Of a stretch of DNA of 64,000 bases, positions 46,501-57,584 are shown one piece after another (the stretch's first letter is position 1; each line of letters opens with the position of its first letter). The notes under the pieces were generated by a model that saw only the letters and a list, made by a program, of their open reading frames with translations, did not search any database and had not been told where the DNA came from. The stretch covers positions 4,774,001 to 4,838,000 of the forward strand of contig JAGYVD010000001.1 of assembly GCA_021209875.1 (NCBI GenBank). Direction: 5' to 3'. The stretch is from Rosellinia necatrix (Eukaryota > Ascomycota > Sordariomycetes > Xylariales > Xylariaceae). Both the position numbers and the translations under genes were made by a program.

Positions 46501-48298
46501 AATTAATCTAGCTATAGCATATATATGCACGGCGCCAATAAAGACAAACCCTCGCGGTAGTTACTGTAGTTGCAGTTGAAGCCGTAACCCTATTACGAAG
46601 TAATACTGTAGTTTTGACGATCCCGCCACGTTTAACCACCTGACTAGGGCAGGCAGGGTGTGCCCAGGCTACGGCCAACAACACACACGATCCTTCTGCC
46701 GGCAGCTTGCCCAAGACCTGCCCCGGACCTGCCCTGGGCCATCCAGGAGAGGGAGCCCTCCGCTGATGATGGACTGACCGTCGATTCACCCGCCTCGCTC
46801 GGAAAAAGAAGAATACGATACCGCTCCAGGCTGGGCGTGGCCTTATAGGCCCAGCCATGGTCGGCATATCGCCGATGTAGAACCCGCGCCTCTCGCCTGC
46901 AGCAGCGTGCAGGCTCTAGAAGACACGACAGGCTGGCCCGTGGTGGCACTGCATGCTTGCTGGCCACTGACGTCGTCCGAACCCCTGCCTGGCACGCTTA
47001 TTTTTCAATAGACCGGACGCCTTGCATATGCATGCATGCACACCCCCCCCCCGGTTTTCACCGTCACGCTCGGCAAGCCTGTGAGGGCATCCTTTCCGTA
47101 TCCCGGGATCGCTCCTATGCCCTAAGGCGTCTTTTGGCGCGAGATACGTTGCCGCCTTGGGCAAGTCGCAGTGCCCGACGCTCTGAATCGGATAAAGAGA
47201 GATGCGTTACTCCAAATCGCCCTGCAATGGCAATCTCGCTGCTCCCAGCCAGCTCGACACCCCGCCCTTGGCCCGATCTCGTTGCAACTCTCCCGGTAAC
47301 TGCTTGTCAACACTCAACACTCAACACTCAACTGGCAGGCTACCTCGGGAGATGATGGAAACTCCGACCTGGATCACGTCTCAAGGCTTGGTGTTTTCCC
47401 CCCATTCCCCCCCCCATTTCCCTCGTCCTCTGTGTCTGGCTCCGGCCTCTTCTGGTTTAAAAGCGGGCATTTCTGTAATTATGTAAGACCGAGGCGGAGA
47501 CTGTAGTGTAGTATAGTGTAGTGTAGTGTAGTGAGCTTTGGCAAGACACCCCCCACCCGGTGGTGGTGTGTCCCAATGACGGAGAAAACAAATCGGACTG
47601 CACTAGACTAACAGCATCTGTGTGCGACTCACTAACGATGCATAATGGCCGGGGCCATCAACGGCAAGTCCTTACTTGGTACAGGGTTTCGTTGTCCCAT
47701 CAACTTGGAGAATCTGGGTGGAGGTATATTCCGTAGAGAGCTGCAACCTGACTGGGGTAGCTTGATTTGCTCTGCTTGGCTGCTCATATTATTCATGTAC
47801 AAGTAGTCTTCCTTTCTTTTGATTCTCAGCCTCGTCCTCGTCTTGGTTGCCCCTCGTTCCCTGAGCTCCGCCCCACGTTTTCGCGTTCGTTTACACCGGA
47901 TCGTCTTCTCGTGGTAATATATTATAACTAGTTGGCATGACTTTCACTTATTGAGACGACTCCGGGTTCAGTCGGCGGTGTACTCGTTGGATAACCCCAG
48001 CTTTCAGCCACAAGCTCTGAATATAACCCCAAGGAGGCGCCCTTGAGTCTAATCTCTCACCTTCTAGGTTAGCCAACGAGTCTCGTAGGATTCTAGCCCA
48101 GGCCCTCGCAAGCCCTTCGGTATTTTCCACCGAGGCGCCAGGCGGCTTTGTGCTCAGCCGCACGCTTCTACTCAAATAGAGCCGAGCTCTCGTACAAGCT
48201 GTGCATCCAAAGTGCTCTATAGGCATTACATTACTCTCGCTTTGAAACTGTCAAGCCCGGCCACGCCTATTTTGCCTGGGCTCTTCGATCGCTTCACA
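43575..48298. other. Gene-poor stretch of about 4.7 kb
   Basis: I could not support any gene. Contents: a CATA tetranucleotide run (44545-44572); CCTA/TAGG clusters (about 45960-46015 and 46345-46395); a C9 run at 47044-47052; CAACACT tandem copies (about 47309-47332); and TAGTG pentamers (about 47505-47533). Open frames of 90-130 codons around 43.8-44.2 and 47.9-48.2 kb have no recognisable family and no splice context. Confidence 0.55.
44545..44572. repeat. CATA tetranucleotide microsatellite
   Basis: Seven ACAT/CATA units. The same motif occurs near 2754-2790. Confidence 0.85.
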
Positions 48299-50950
48299 AT
48301 GCTTTTCGCCTATTGCCTCTTTGCCGGAGTGGCATTGGCATCTGCGCCTTTCGCGAACACCTCATCTCAAGCAAGTGCATCTGACACACCGGGAAACCAA
48401 TGTTACGCCCCAGGGCCTTATACTGTTACCGAGATCGAGACTGAGACTGAGACGATAACGAGCTTGTAAGTTTCGACCATCCCAAACCCAACACCCATGC
48501 CGAGAGAGAGAGAGAGAGAGATGCTCATATTTGTGTAGCGGCACCATCACCGTTTTCGAGTCCTTCTTTGGCAGCTTTGTGCAAACCGTTTTAGAAGATC
48601 ATACAGTTACGGTTACTATTGAAGCCCCGACTACCACCACAGTCGAAGAGACGGCAGTCCAACAAGTCACCGAGACGATTAGCGATGTTTCGTATTTGGT
48701 ATGTGTAGAATACCTGCTTCAGCGTGATTATCTCATCTAATATAGTCTTAGCCATATTATACCACATCATGCTCTACACGCGGATACCTCTGGCTAACTA
48801 CAGTATGTGTCACGGTCACAAAATGGTTGCCAACAACCACCACGGTCGTTAAGCCAACTACGCGAACAATAGACCATAACATCACTGTTACTGGTACTGT
48901 AACCGACGAGGTCACGACTACTACCACCGATACTGTGACTAGGGAAACGACTCTGACAACTACCTCCATTACGACATATACTACCGTAATTCCAACAACA
49001 CTCTACTCTACGATTACAGAGACTAGAACGGTACCTACAACAATCGTATCTGACCACACCATATTCGTGCCTACGACATATACTACCACGATCCCAGTTA
49101 CCACATATATAACAATTACATGGGTATCGACGGTGACGGATACGGTGACGACTACGGCGACAGATACAACCACCACCACGGATACAACCACCACCACGGA
49201 TACAACCACCACCACGGATACAACCACCACCACGGATACAACCACCACCACGGATACAACCACCACCACGGATACAACCACCACCACGGATACAACCACC
49301 ACCACGGATACAACCACGCAAACAACGACCTACACCACGGTGGTTCCGACAACAATCACCTCGACAGTCACCTCGACCACTGTTGTACCCACTACCATTA
49401 TATCTAATCATACGGAATACATCACAACGACCTACACAACCGAAATCTACATCACTACGAGTACTACGCAAACCATAACGGAGACGATAACCGATACTAC
49501 TACAGCCGTGTCTGTGTCCGTATCGCCAACCACCGAGGTGACAACATCACTCGTGACATCGCTCGTGACTTTGACTACAACAACTACGTTTGTTACGGTG
49601 TCGGAGATCCCGATCACGGATTCTATAACAATCACCACTACCTTCACCACCTCCGAGGTGATTACAATCGTCTTGCCGACGACTGTAACAGCGCCACCAG
49701 CAACTGAGACACTTCCACCGGTCACAGTCACAGTCACAGACGAATCGATTATTACAGTCGTCACAGGCTGTACGCCACCAACCAACACCCCCGGGACAGT
49801 GTTTCCACCTTATGATCCCTTATCGGACTTAACATGGGGTTGCAAACCCGGGAGGGTCTGCAATAAACGAAAGCTGGACTGCAACGTCAAAATCGGCCTA
49901 CCCGACGTGTCGTATGTCTGTGAAGATGCGGCTTGGTGCATTCCTTCCCCTACATATCCAAACGTCACCTGGAATACTAACGAGACGGGTTATTACCCTC
50001 CTACCGACGGTTATTATAATCTTGTGCCTGCAGCATTTGGACTGAGTGACGATATCTTCGCAAGGCATCCATACACAACTGTCAAGGACGGGCACACCAT
50101 CACTGCATACACCGGGAGTTGGGAATCCCAGCCGGATAGGACTCAGTATCCGACATCATCAACGACGGAGACAACCTATCCCACGTCGAAACGGGGCTAC
50201 CCCGTCAGCTACCCTGTCGGCCACTCCGTCAGCAAAAGGTTTGGTAGGCTCTCAAAACGAAGCCCCACGATACCGGCCGTATGCTATGACGTCTGCAATA
50301 ATGCCAACATAGAAGCTCAAAGCTCAGGAAAAACTCCGTCACTATGCGATCCTGAGTCTGTTTTTCGCAACTATTACGATGCATGCCGCCAATGCATCAG
50401 TGACGTCGTCGACAATATACAGGAAACAACGCGGGATTACTTAGACCCCCAATTTGCACAATATCTTAATTATTGTGATAGAATAGGACTCACAGCCGGA
50501 AATGGCGGCGGCGGCGGCCAGTCCCAAGGATCCGGTACCCAAGGAGCAACAACTACAAAGGGCGCGCAGCCAGCGCCGACGACGACTATCGAACCGACCC
50601 CGGGGAGCACGTCTGGATCCTCCTCGGCTTCGACGACCTCGTCACCGGTTAGCACTACGCAAGATACCACTTCCGAAGCCACCTCCGAAGCCACCTCCGA
50701 AGCCACCTCCGAACCAACCTCCGAACCAACCTCCGAACCAACCTCCGAATCTACTCCCGGATCCCCAGGTACATCACCAGGTACATCACCAGGCACCATC
50801 ACAACACCAGGAACTGAAACGCCATCGGGCACTCCCACACCACCGTCAACGGTGTCAACCGCAGGTGCGCAGGCAGCGTTGCGTAGAAGCGTTACGTCGG
50901 GCTCGGGATCGCTGTTCTTTACGCTTCTTTCCATGCTTTTCTTCCTATAG
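48299..50950 (+). CDS. Thr-rich mucin-like surface protein, probably GPI-anchored adhesin
   Basis: Three exons, 48299-48465, 48539-48698 and 48752-50950, give 841 aa. The acceptor at 48750-48751 is preferred over the AG at 48803 because only it keeps CVTVTKW in frame. Residues 1-15 are a signal peptide (MLFAYCLFAGVALAS). A Thr-dominated region (about 110-470) contains eight to nine tandem DTTTTT units (from about 247) and is surely heavily O-mannosylated. A Cys-bearing stretch (CKPGRVCNKRKLDC ... WCIPSPTYPN) follows. Next come three KR dibasic sites in SKRG, SKRF and SKRS that could be cut by Kex2. Then there is a second Cys module (VCYDVCNNAN ... CRQCISDV), a TSEA/TSEP Ser-Thr-Glu repeat stalk, and a hydrophobic C-terminus (SLFFTLLSMLFFL) after a Ser/Gly site that suits GPI attachment. 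Expected location is cell wall or plasma membrane. A role in adhesion or surface masking is inferred. Confidence 0.85.
49163..49318 (+). repeat. 18-nt in-frame minisatellite in the mucin gene
   Basis: Eight full copies plus a partial ninth of an 18-nt unit starting GATACAACC, spaced exactly 18 bp (49163, 49181 ... 49307). Each unit encodes DTTTTT. Copies are almost identical, which suggests recent slippage or conversion. All plus-strand and several minus-strand frames stay open across it because the unit lacks stops. Confidence 0.9.
50672..50752 (+). repeat. 12-nt in-frame repeats encoding a Ser/Glu/Thr stalk
   Basis: Six units of 12 nt (three TCCGAAGCCACC, then three TCCGAACCAACC) and a decayed seventh, encoding SEAT and SEPT steps near the C-terminus of the mucin-like protein. 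Confidence 0.85.
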
Positions 50951-52471
50951 GTCGACTCTGGCGTGTAAAGCAACGTCTAAGCGTCCTTCGTTCTTCCTCG
51001 CCCCAAACGCCATCCCTTGAAGAAGCCATTGATTGATTGCATCGGCCTAGCTCGGGGTTCTGCTTGCCGGATGATCGGAGGATCACAGAATAAGGGGAGC
51101 TCACGCATTCATTTACATCATTTTCACGGGCTCTTCCCGGAGGAAATTCGTTTATTTCGGGGATTTGTTTTTTGTTTTCTTCTTCGGACGGACATTTGCG
51201 ATATGATACCCAGGGGTACCAAGACACTCCTTTTATAGATGCGGTCGGTGGCACATGGCGGATATGAAATGATGAGTGAATGAAATGGAAGATGCCAGGC
51301 TAGATGGCGCCTCTGCTCATCCAGGCTACTGGGCTTAGGGGGATGGATATAGGCATCGGCAAATCGGGCGTATATGTTAATATATAGTGAGTGGCCTTTG
51401 CCTATATGGGGAAAAGGAAACTAGCTAGCTAGAATGATGGGCTTAATGAGGTTCATGCAAGTTCGTGGTGGATGAGATGCTACCTACAGAAACAGTCTGG
51501 GCCTAATGACGGATAATTAAGAACGTTGGCATAACTGACTTGAATCAAGAACGTGACCGTGCACGCACCAGAGCTAAGTGCCTATGCTTATATAATCCGA
51601 CTGGCTTGGTCGGGTTGTCAGGTACATGGTCAGTAGTAGTAGTAGTAATATTAACGTCTAGTCTAGGTACATGGTCAGGCAAAGGCGTGATTGGGAGATG
51701 GGGAGCGAAACAGATGGAAGATCCCTCAAGTAGGTACCTACTACCTACCTCTAGCTGTGAATGACTCAAATGGCAGTGAAAAACTACCGCCACATGTCAC
51801 GCCAGGGTCTACTCTAGCCGCATACGGAAGTTAATACAGAAGTTAATGTACCTGACGGCAGGGTGGGAGGTAAGCAGGCACCTACCCCGCCACGACTCCA
51901 GGTACCTACCTAAACTAACCCACCAAGCTTGTCGGAAACTAGCGGCATGATTGCTGATAGATGTAAGGCACCCAAGTTAATGCGATGATTTCATGTACTT
52001 ACCAGGAGAAGGAGCCTACCTAGATGTGTGGTATCAGCCAAGTCCCTCTCTCCATGACTCTGCGTAGGTAGGCGTCTGCATCGTAGAAATGGAAGCCAGT
52101 CCTTTTCGTATCGGGGGCTCTCCGCTTACCGATACGATACGGGGGATACGTCATAAGCACCTAGGTTGGTTATAGGTATCGCAGTGAATAGGTGACCAGC
52201 CCGCGGGGTCTAATTTTTGGTGGGGTTTGTGTTTCCCACCTACAAGTCTAGCCAGACCATAGTTAACTCCTGCTAGGTAAGTACTTACCTAGGTAGGTAG
52301 TTACACTTAGATAGGCTTTAGTCACCCTCGCCTTCGACTTGCGCAGCAGAGTCCATCTCAAACCTGTAATCTACATCTACCACCAGCAACCTAGCTCTTT
52401 ACATCTCGCCAAAAAAAAAAAAGAAGAAGATTGTAGCATACTACACGCAACACACACAACACGGACAACAC

Positions 52472-52518
<47 letters not shown>

Positions 52519-52731
52519 ACACTTACAGGCCTTCTCCTTATTTCACCCCGCTCCACCTCACTCTCGCACTCGTGCTCGTCCCCCCCTCCCCACCTATCTC
52601 AGAACACCTACCCACCTCCAGTGACGACCTCACGAGAAGCCGCCAAGATTCCTTCCGATAAAGAGGAACAGGACCGGCTGGGGAAGCGCAAACTCTCAAA
52701 CGGAGGCCTTCCCTTCTCCCCGAAGAGAACA
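50951..52731. other. Upstream region of UBA1 and 3' flank of the mucin gene
   Basis: The left 1.3 kb shows nothing coding but has CCTA/TAGG clusters (about 51735-51755, 51895-51915 and 52275-52305). The right 400 bp hold an A12 run and a CA microsatellite (about 52475-52518). From about 52340 an uninterrupted frame without ATG runs in phase into UBA1 (see findings). Confidence 0.55.
52475..52518. repeat. CA microsatellite upstream of UBA1
   Basis: About 20 CA units with CATA interruptions at the left, about 215 bp before the UBA1 ATG. In the frame that runs into UBA1 it reads as His-Thr repeats. Confidence 0.85.
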
Positions 52732-55700
52732 ATGACCGTAAGTCTACCGCACACCACCTTCCTCCTACAGCCTTTTTCACCTTGACTCTCCTTTGGCCTT
52801 TCTTTTCTCTCGCCCGATTCCCGTCAAGCCTCGTCCAGTTCTGTGACTACAACTACGACTACGACTACGACTACGACCACGGCCACGACTACGACCACGG
52901 TCACAACCACGGTCATCACGGTCACGGGCTCCCTCACCTATCCACTTGTCCGCCGAGATCTCATCTACTAACATATTTTCGTCTTGTGTAGGATAGCAAA
53001 ATGGCCGCAGGCGGTGAAGTTGATTTAGTTACCCGGCTCCAAGTCGACGACTCGGTGGTCTCGGACACTGCCGAAATCGATGAATCCCTATACAGCCGAC
53101 AGCTTTACGTTTTGGGTCACGAGGCTATGAAGCGCATGGGCGCTTCTAATGTCCTAATCGTTGGTCTGAAGGGTCTCGGTGTTGAAATCGCCAAGAACAT
53201 CGCTCTTGCTGGTGTCAAGAGCTTGACTCTATACGATCCGACACCCGCCGCCATTGCCGATCTCTCCTCCCAATTCTTCCTGCATCCCGCAGACGTCGGT
53301 AAATCCCGCGACGTCGTGACTGCACCCCGTGTTGCCGAGTTGAATGCATACACTCCCGTCAATATCCACAAGTCGTCTAGGTAAGCCACATAACGGTGAT
53401 ATTGCCTGGCATTGGTTCCTTTTCTATCTGTGCATCCATTGACTCTTCTACCACCAGCCTCACCGAGAATCTGGGACAGTACGACAAATACCAGGTCGTC
53501 GTTCTCACAAACCAACCCTTACAAGACCAACTCGTTATTGGTGACTACTGTCACTCAAAGGGCATCTACGTCGTGTCCGCCAATACATACGGCTTGTTCG
53601 GATCTATATTCTGCGACTTTGGTGACAAGTTCACATGCATCGATCCCACCGGCGAAAACCCCACCAACGGCATTGTAGCGGGCATTGACGAGGAGGGATT
53701 GGTAACCGCGCTCGACGAGACACGACACGGTTTGGTAGATGGCGACTATGTCACATTTTCCGAGGTCCAAGGTATGGAGGGCCTCAATGGTGCGGAGCCT
53801 AGAAAAATCACAGTGAAGGGTCCTTACACATTCTCCATTGGCGATGTCTCCGGTCTCGGTCAGTATAAACGAGGCGGCTTGTATCATCAAGTGAAGATGC
53901 CAGTCATCATCGATTTCAAGTCTATCTCTACATCTCTACGTGAGCCTGAGTTCGTCCAATCCGACTTCGCCAAATTTGACCGGCCTCCTTTGCTCCACGT
54001 GGGTTTCGAAGCACTTAACGCGTACATACAGTCTCAGGGCCGTTCCCCTCGCCCGATGAATAGCGAGGATGCCAGCGTCCTAATCGGCTCTGTCAAGGCC
54101 TTCGTTGAGAAGGAGAAGATAGACCTAGAAATTGGCGAGAGTGAAGAAAAGGTCATTCGGGAGCTCAGCTTCCAGGCACAAGGTGACCTCAACCCCATGG
54201 CTGCGCTTTTCGGTGGCCTTGCTGCCCAAGAGGTTCTCAAAGCCGTATCTGGAAAATTCCACCCTATCAAACAGTGGTTTTACTTCGACTCATTAGAGTC
54301 GCTGCCTACCAGCATAACCAGAAGTGAAGATCTCTGCAAGCCTATTGGGTCCCGATATGACGGGCAAATCGCCGTATTTGGCACAGAATATCAGAAAAAG
54401 ATTGCGGACGTCAAGGAGTTCCTAGTTGGCGCCGGTGCCATAGGATGCGAAATGCTGAAGAACTGGGCTATGGTTGGTCTTGGCGTCGGGCCGAAGGGCA
54501 GGATCACCATCACGGATATGGATTCCATCGAAAAGAGCAATCTGAACAGACAGTTCTTGTTCAGATCCAAAGACGTCGGCCAAATGAAGAGCGACTGCGC
54601 CGCCAAGGCCGTTGCAGCCATGAACCCAGAGCTCAACGATCATATCGTGTGCTTAAAAGATCGCGTTAGTCCCGAGACCGAGCACATCTTTAATGAAGAG
54701 TTCTGGAAAGAGTTGGACGGTGTTACAAATGCCCTTGATAACGTCGAAGCAAGAACTTATGTTGATCGGCGATGCGTCTTCTTCCACAAACCTTTGCTGG
54801 AGAGTGGCACCCTGGGCACGAAAGGTAACACTCAGGTTGTGCTCCCTAAGCTAACTGAGTCATATTCGTCGTCCCAAGACCCCCCCGAGGTGTCATTCCC
54901 CATGTGCACCCTGAGAAGTTTCCCGAATAAGATCGAGCATACGATCGCTTGGGCCCGAGAGCTCTTTGAAACTTCCTTTGTTAAGTCAGCGGAGACTGTG
55001 AACCTTTATTTAACCCAGCCGAATTACCTAGAGACTACATTGAAAGCGGGTGGTAACGACAAGCCGACTCTGGAGATGATTCGGGATTACCTCGTAACAG
55101 ACAAGCCGCTCAGTTTCGAGGATTGTATTATATGGGCACGCATGCTATTCGAGGACAAGTATAACAACGCCATTCAGCAGCTCTTGTATAATTTCCCCAA
55201 GGATGCTGTCTCGTCGAGCGGCACGCCGTTTTGGTCTGGCCCGAAGCGAGCACCGGATGCTCTCAAGTTCAACTCCAAGAACCCCACTCATTTTGGTTTC
55301 GTCGTCGCCGCTGCTAATCTTCATGCATTCAACTACAATATCAACACTAAGGGCGTCGACAAGGCTCTGTTCGTTAAGGTCCTAGATAACATGATCGTTC
55401 CTGACTTCACCCCCGACCCTGGTGTTCAGATTCAGGCCAGCGATAATGATCCTGTGAGTCCACCATCTACATCGACTTATTCTTTTAATATGGTGATTTA
55501 CTAACAAAAGCGACGTGGAAGGACCCGAACGCGAATAAGTCGACCGCATTTGGCGATGATGACGGGTTGCAGAAGATAATTGATAATTTGCCGGCGCCTA
55601 ACAAGCTCGCGGGATTCAAGCTTACTCCTGTAGAGTTCGAAAAAGACGATGATACGAATCACCATATCGACTTCATCACTTTCGCCAGCAATTTGCGGGC

Positions 55701-56262
55701 CGAGAACTACAAGATCGAACAGGCTGATAGGCATAAGACTAAATTTATTGCGGGCAAGATCATTCCTGCCATTGCCACCACGACGGCTTTGGTCACCGGC
55801 CTGGTCGTCCTGGAGCTATACAAGATAATCGACGGCAAGGACGACATCGAGCAGTACAAGAACGGGTTCATTAACCTTGCACTCCCCTTTTTCGGCTTCA
55901 GCGAGCCGATCGCCAGCCCTAAGGTAGAATGGGCGGGTCCCAACGGCACCAAGCTCAAGATGGACAAGATTTGGGATAGGTTCGATTCCGAGGATGTGAC
56001 TCTGGGCGAGCTGCTGGAAAGCTTCGACAAGCAGGGACTCAGCATCAGCATGCTCAGTTCCGGCGTGAGCTTGCTATACGCAAGCTTCTTCCCCGCCGCC
56101 AAGCGGAAGGAGCGGACGGCAATGAAGCTGAGCCAGCTCGTCGAAACCATATCGAAGAAGGCGATCCCTACGCACCAGAAAGAGGTGATCTTCGAGATCG
56201 TGGCCGAGGATACGGCAGAAGAAGATGTCGAGGTACCTTATATCAGGGTGCGAGTTGGATAG
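52732..56262 (+). CDS. UBA1: Ubiquitin-activating enzyme E1
   Basis: Four exons: 52732-52737, 52992-53380, 53458-55453 and 55522-56262, giving 1043 aa (family 1020-1060). The first coding exon is only ATG ACC; exon 2 continues DSKMAAGG, so a start at 53001 is the simple alternative. Domains in order: inactive adenylation half ([19 protein letters not shown]...); first catalytic Cys half; active adenylation domain with the ATP-binding [15 protein letters not shown] (about 453) and [16 protein letters not shown]; second catalytic Cys domain with the active Cys in FPMCTLR (about residue 615); and a C-terminal ubiquitin-fold domain ending PYIRVRVG. E1 adenylates ubiquitin's C-terminus, forms a thioester on this Cys and hands ubiquitin to E2s, in cytosol and nucleus. 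All key residues are present. The first intron (254 bp) carries a GACTAC-type repeat. Confidence 0.96.
52844..52930 (+). repeat. GACTAC/GACCACGG repeat inside UBA1 intron 1
   Basis: Hexamer-like GACTAC copies followed by CACGAC and CACGGTCA variants within the first intron of UBA1. Confidence 0.7.
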
Positions 56263-57584
56263 GCTGACTGACGTTCGACGCACCCGGGTCCTACGATGGC
56301 TACCACTACCACTCGTTTGGCAACGGTAGCCGTAGCCCGGAGATGGTGGCGGCTGGTGACGGTAGGATTCGGGTGGAATGGATGCAGCTGCCTCGTCGTG
56401 CAAAGAAGCTCAGAGGTTTCTCTTGCGGGACAAAAGGTAAGGGGCAAGACGGGTTCGTCTGAGATGCCGGATGCCACCCATTTTTCACTGAGGGGTTGGC
56501 TGGCATAGGTCATGATGGCATCCGATATATAGTCAAAGGCTACCTGCATCTGATTACCAGAGAATGCGACTTTGAATTCCAGATAGAATAGCTATAATTA
56601 TGCATGTCATGCACGTGTTGTCCTGCGTATTCCCCACAGGCCCGCCCACATGGGGTGATTAGTGATGCGTTAGCTCTTTTGACACGACTATAGCGTATTT
56701 TACGTCACCCTGTGTAATCACACAGCAGCCCCATTCCAGTCGTGCCAGGTCAATTAATGTAGGGCGCGGGCACAGTAATGGATTTGGGGGTGAACCCACA
56801 TGACAAAGCGAAATACATATGTACTCGTATCGTGAACCAGCGGGGGATCCCTTGAGCTAGCTGGGCTGGATGAATAATGATATTTGTTGTTTTGTAACTA
56901 CATGATTAAGAAGAAAAAAAAAACAATAGTTAACTAACTAATAATAATAATAAAAATACTAACTAAGCACTCAGCTATGGGTAACTATGGGCAGGATATG
57001 GGCGGGATATGTATGGCATGAGAATTACAAAGAGATGGAAGCGTATTATCTATCCATGTCCATGTCGGAATTGGTCACCGATTAGTTACCCAAGTTCCTA
57101 TTACCTACTTGCTTAACCTACCTTCCGACTAGTTATCAACACAGAACCCCGCATCAAGGCTTGGTTTGAAACACGGTGCTCTGCTTTCCCCCCTATAGCT
57201 GTCGGTGGTGGCGGCTATTATATATAGGTAGTATTGCCCAAGTAGCTACTTAGGTAAAGTCTACTTCCATGTACTTCCTCCGACCGAGTCCGCAGACTAC
57301 AGCGAGATCAATCACATCGGCGCCGAGTATTATATATAGCCGTACGCTTATCACCTTTATCACCTTTATCACCTTTATCACCTTTATCACCTTTATCACC
57401 TTTGTCACCTTTATCACCTTTGTCACCTTTATCAACAAACAGTCTCCATTGGCATCCATCAACGCCCGGGACGCCGAGGCCCTTCACTACTACCAGTGCC
57501 CTCACGCGGTTGAATAGCCCATCGCGAAATCGACCTTTCTCGACTCGGGATTGGAAAAACTCCATCGCTCTCACACAGAACAGG
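56263..57584. other. Spacer between UBA1 and the GST gene
   Basis: About 1.3 kb. The left part is the UBA1 3' flank. An AT-rich segment lies at about 56880-56960. The right end holds a nine-copy 9-nt array just upstream of the GST start. No gene seen. Confidence 0.55.
57350..57432 (+). repeat. 9-nt tandem array (ATCACCTTT)n in the GST leader/promoter
   Basis: Nine copies of ATCACCTTT, or GTCACCTTT in later copies, at exact 9-bp spacing, ending about 150 bp before the GST ATG. The unit has no stop in the forward frames, so it produces misleading open frames. Confidence 0.85.

Noticed and set aside
49003..49317. Minus-strand and alternate plus-strand frames across the mucin array
   Set aside because: The 18-nt unit lacks stops in most frames, so these are shadows (Val-rich or His/Tyr-rich translations).
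49163..49318. CRISPR-like regular repeat
   Set aside because: Units are directly adjacent with no spacers, encode protein in frame, and the genome is fungal.
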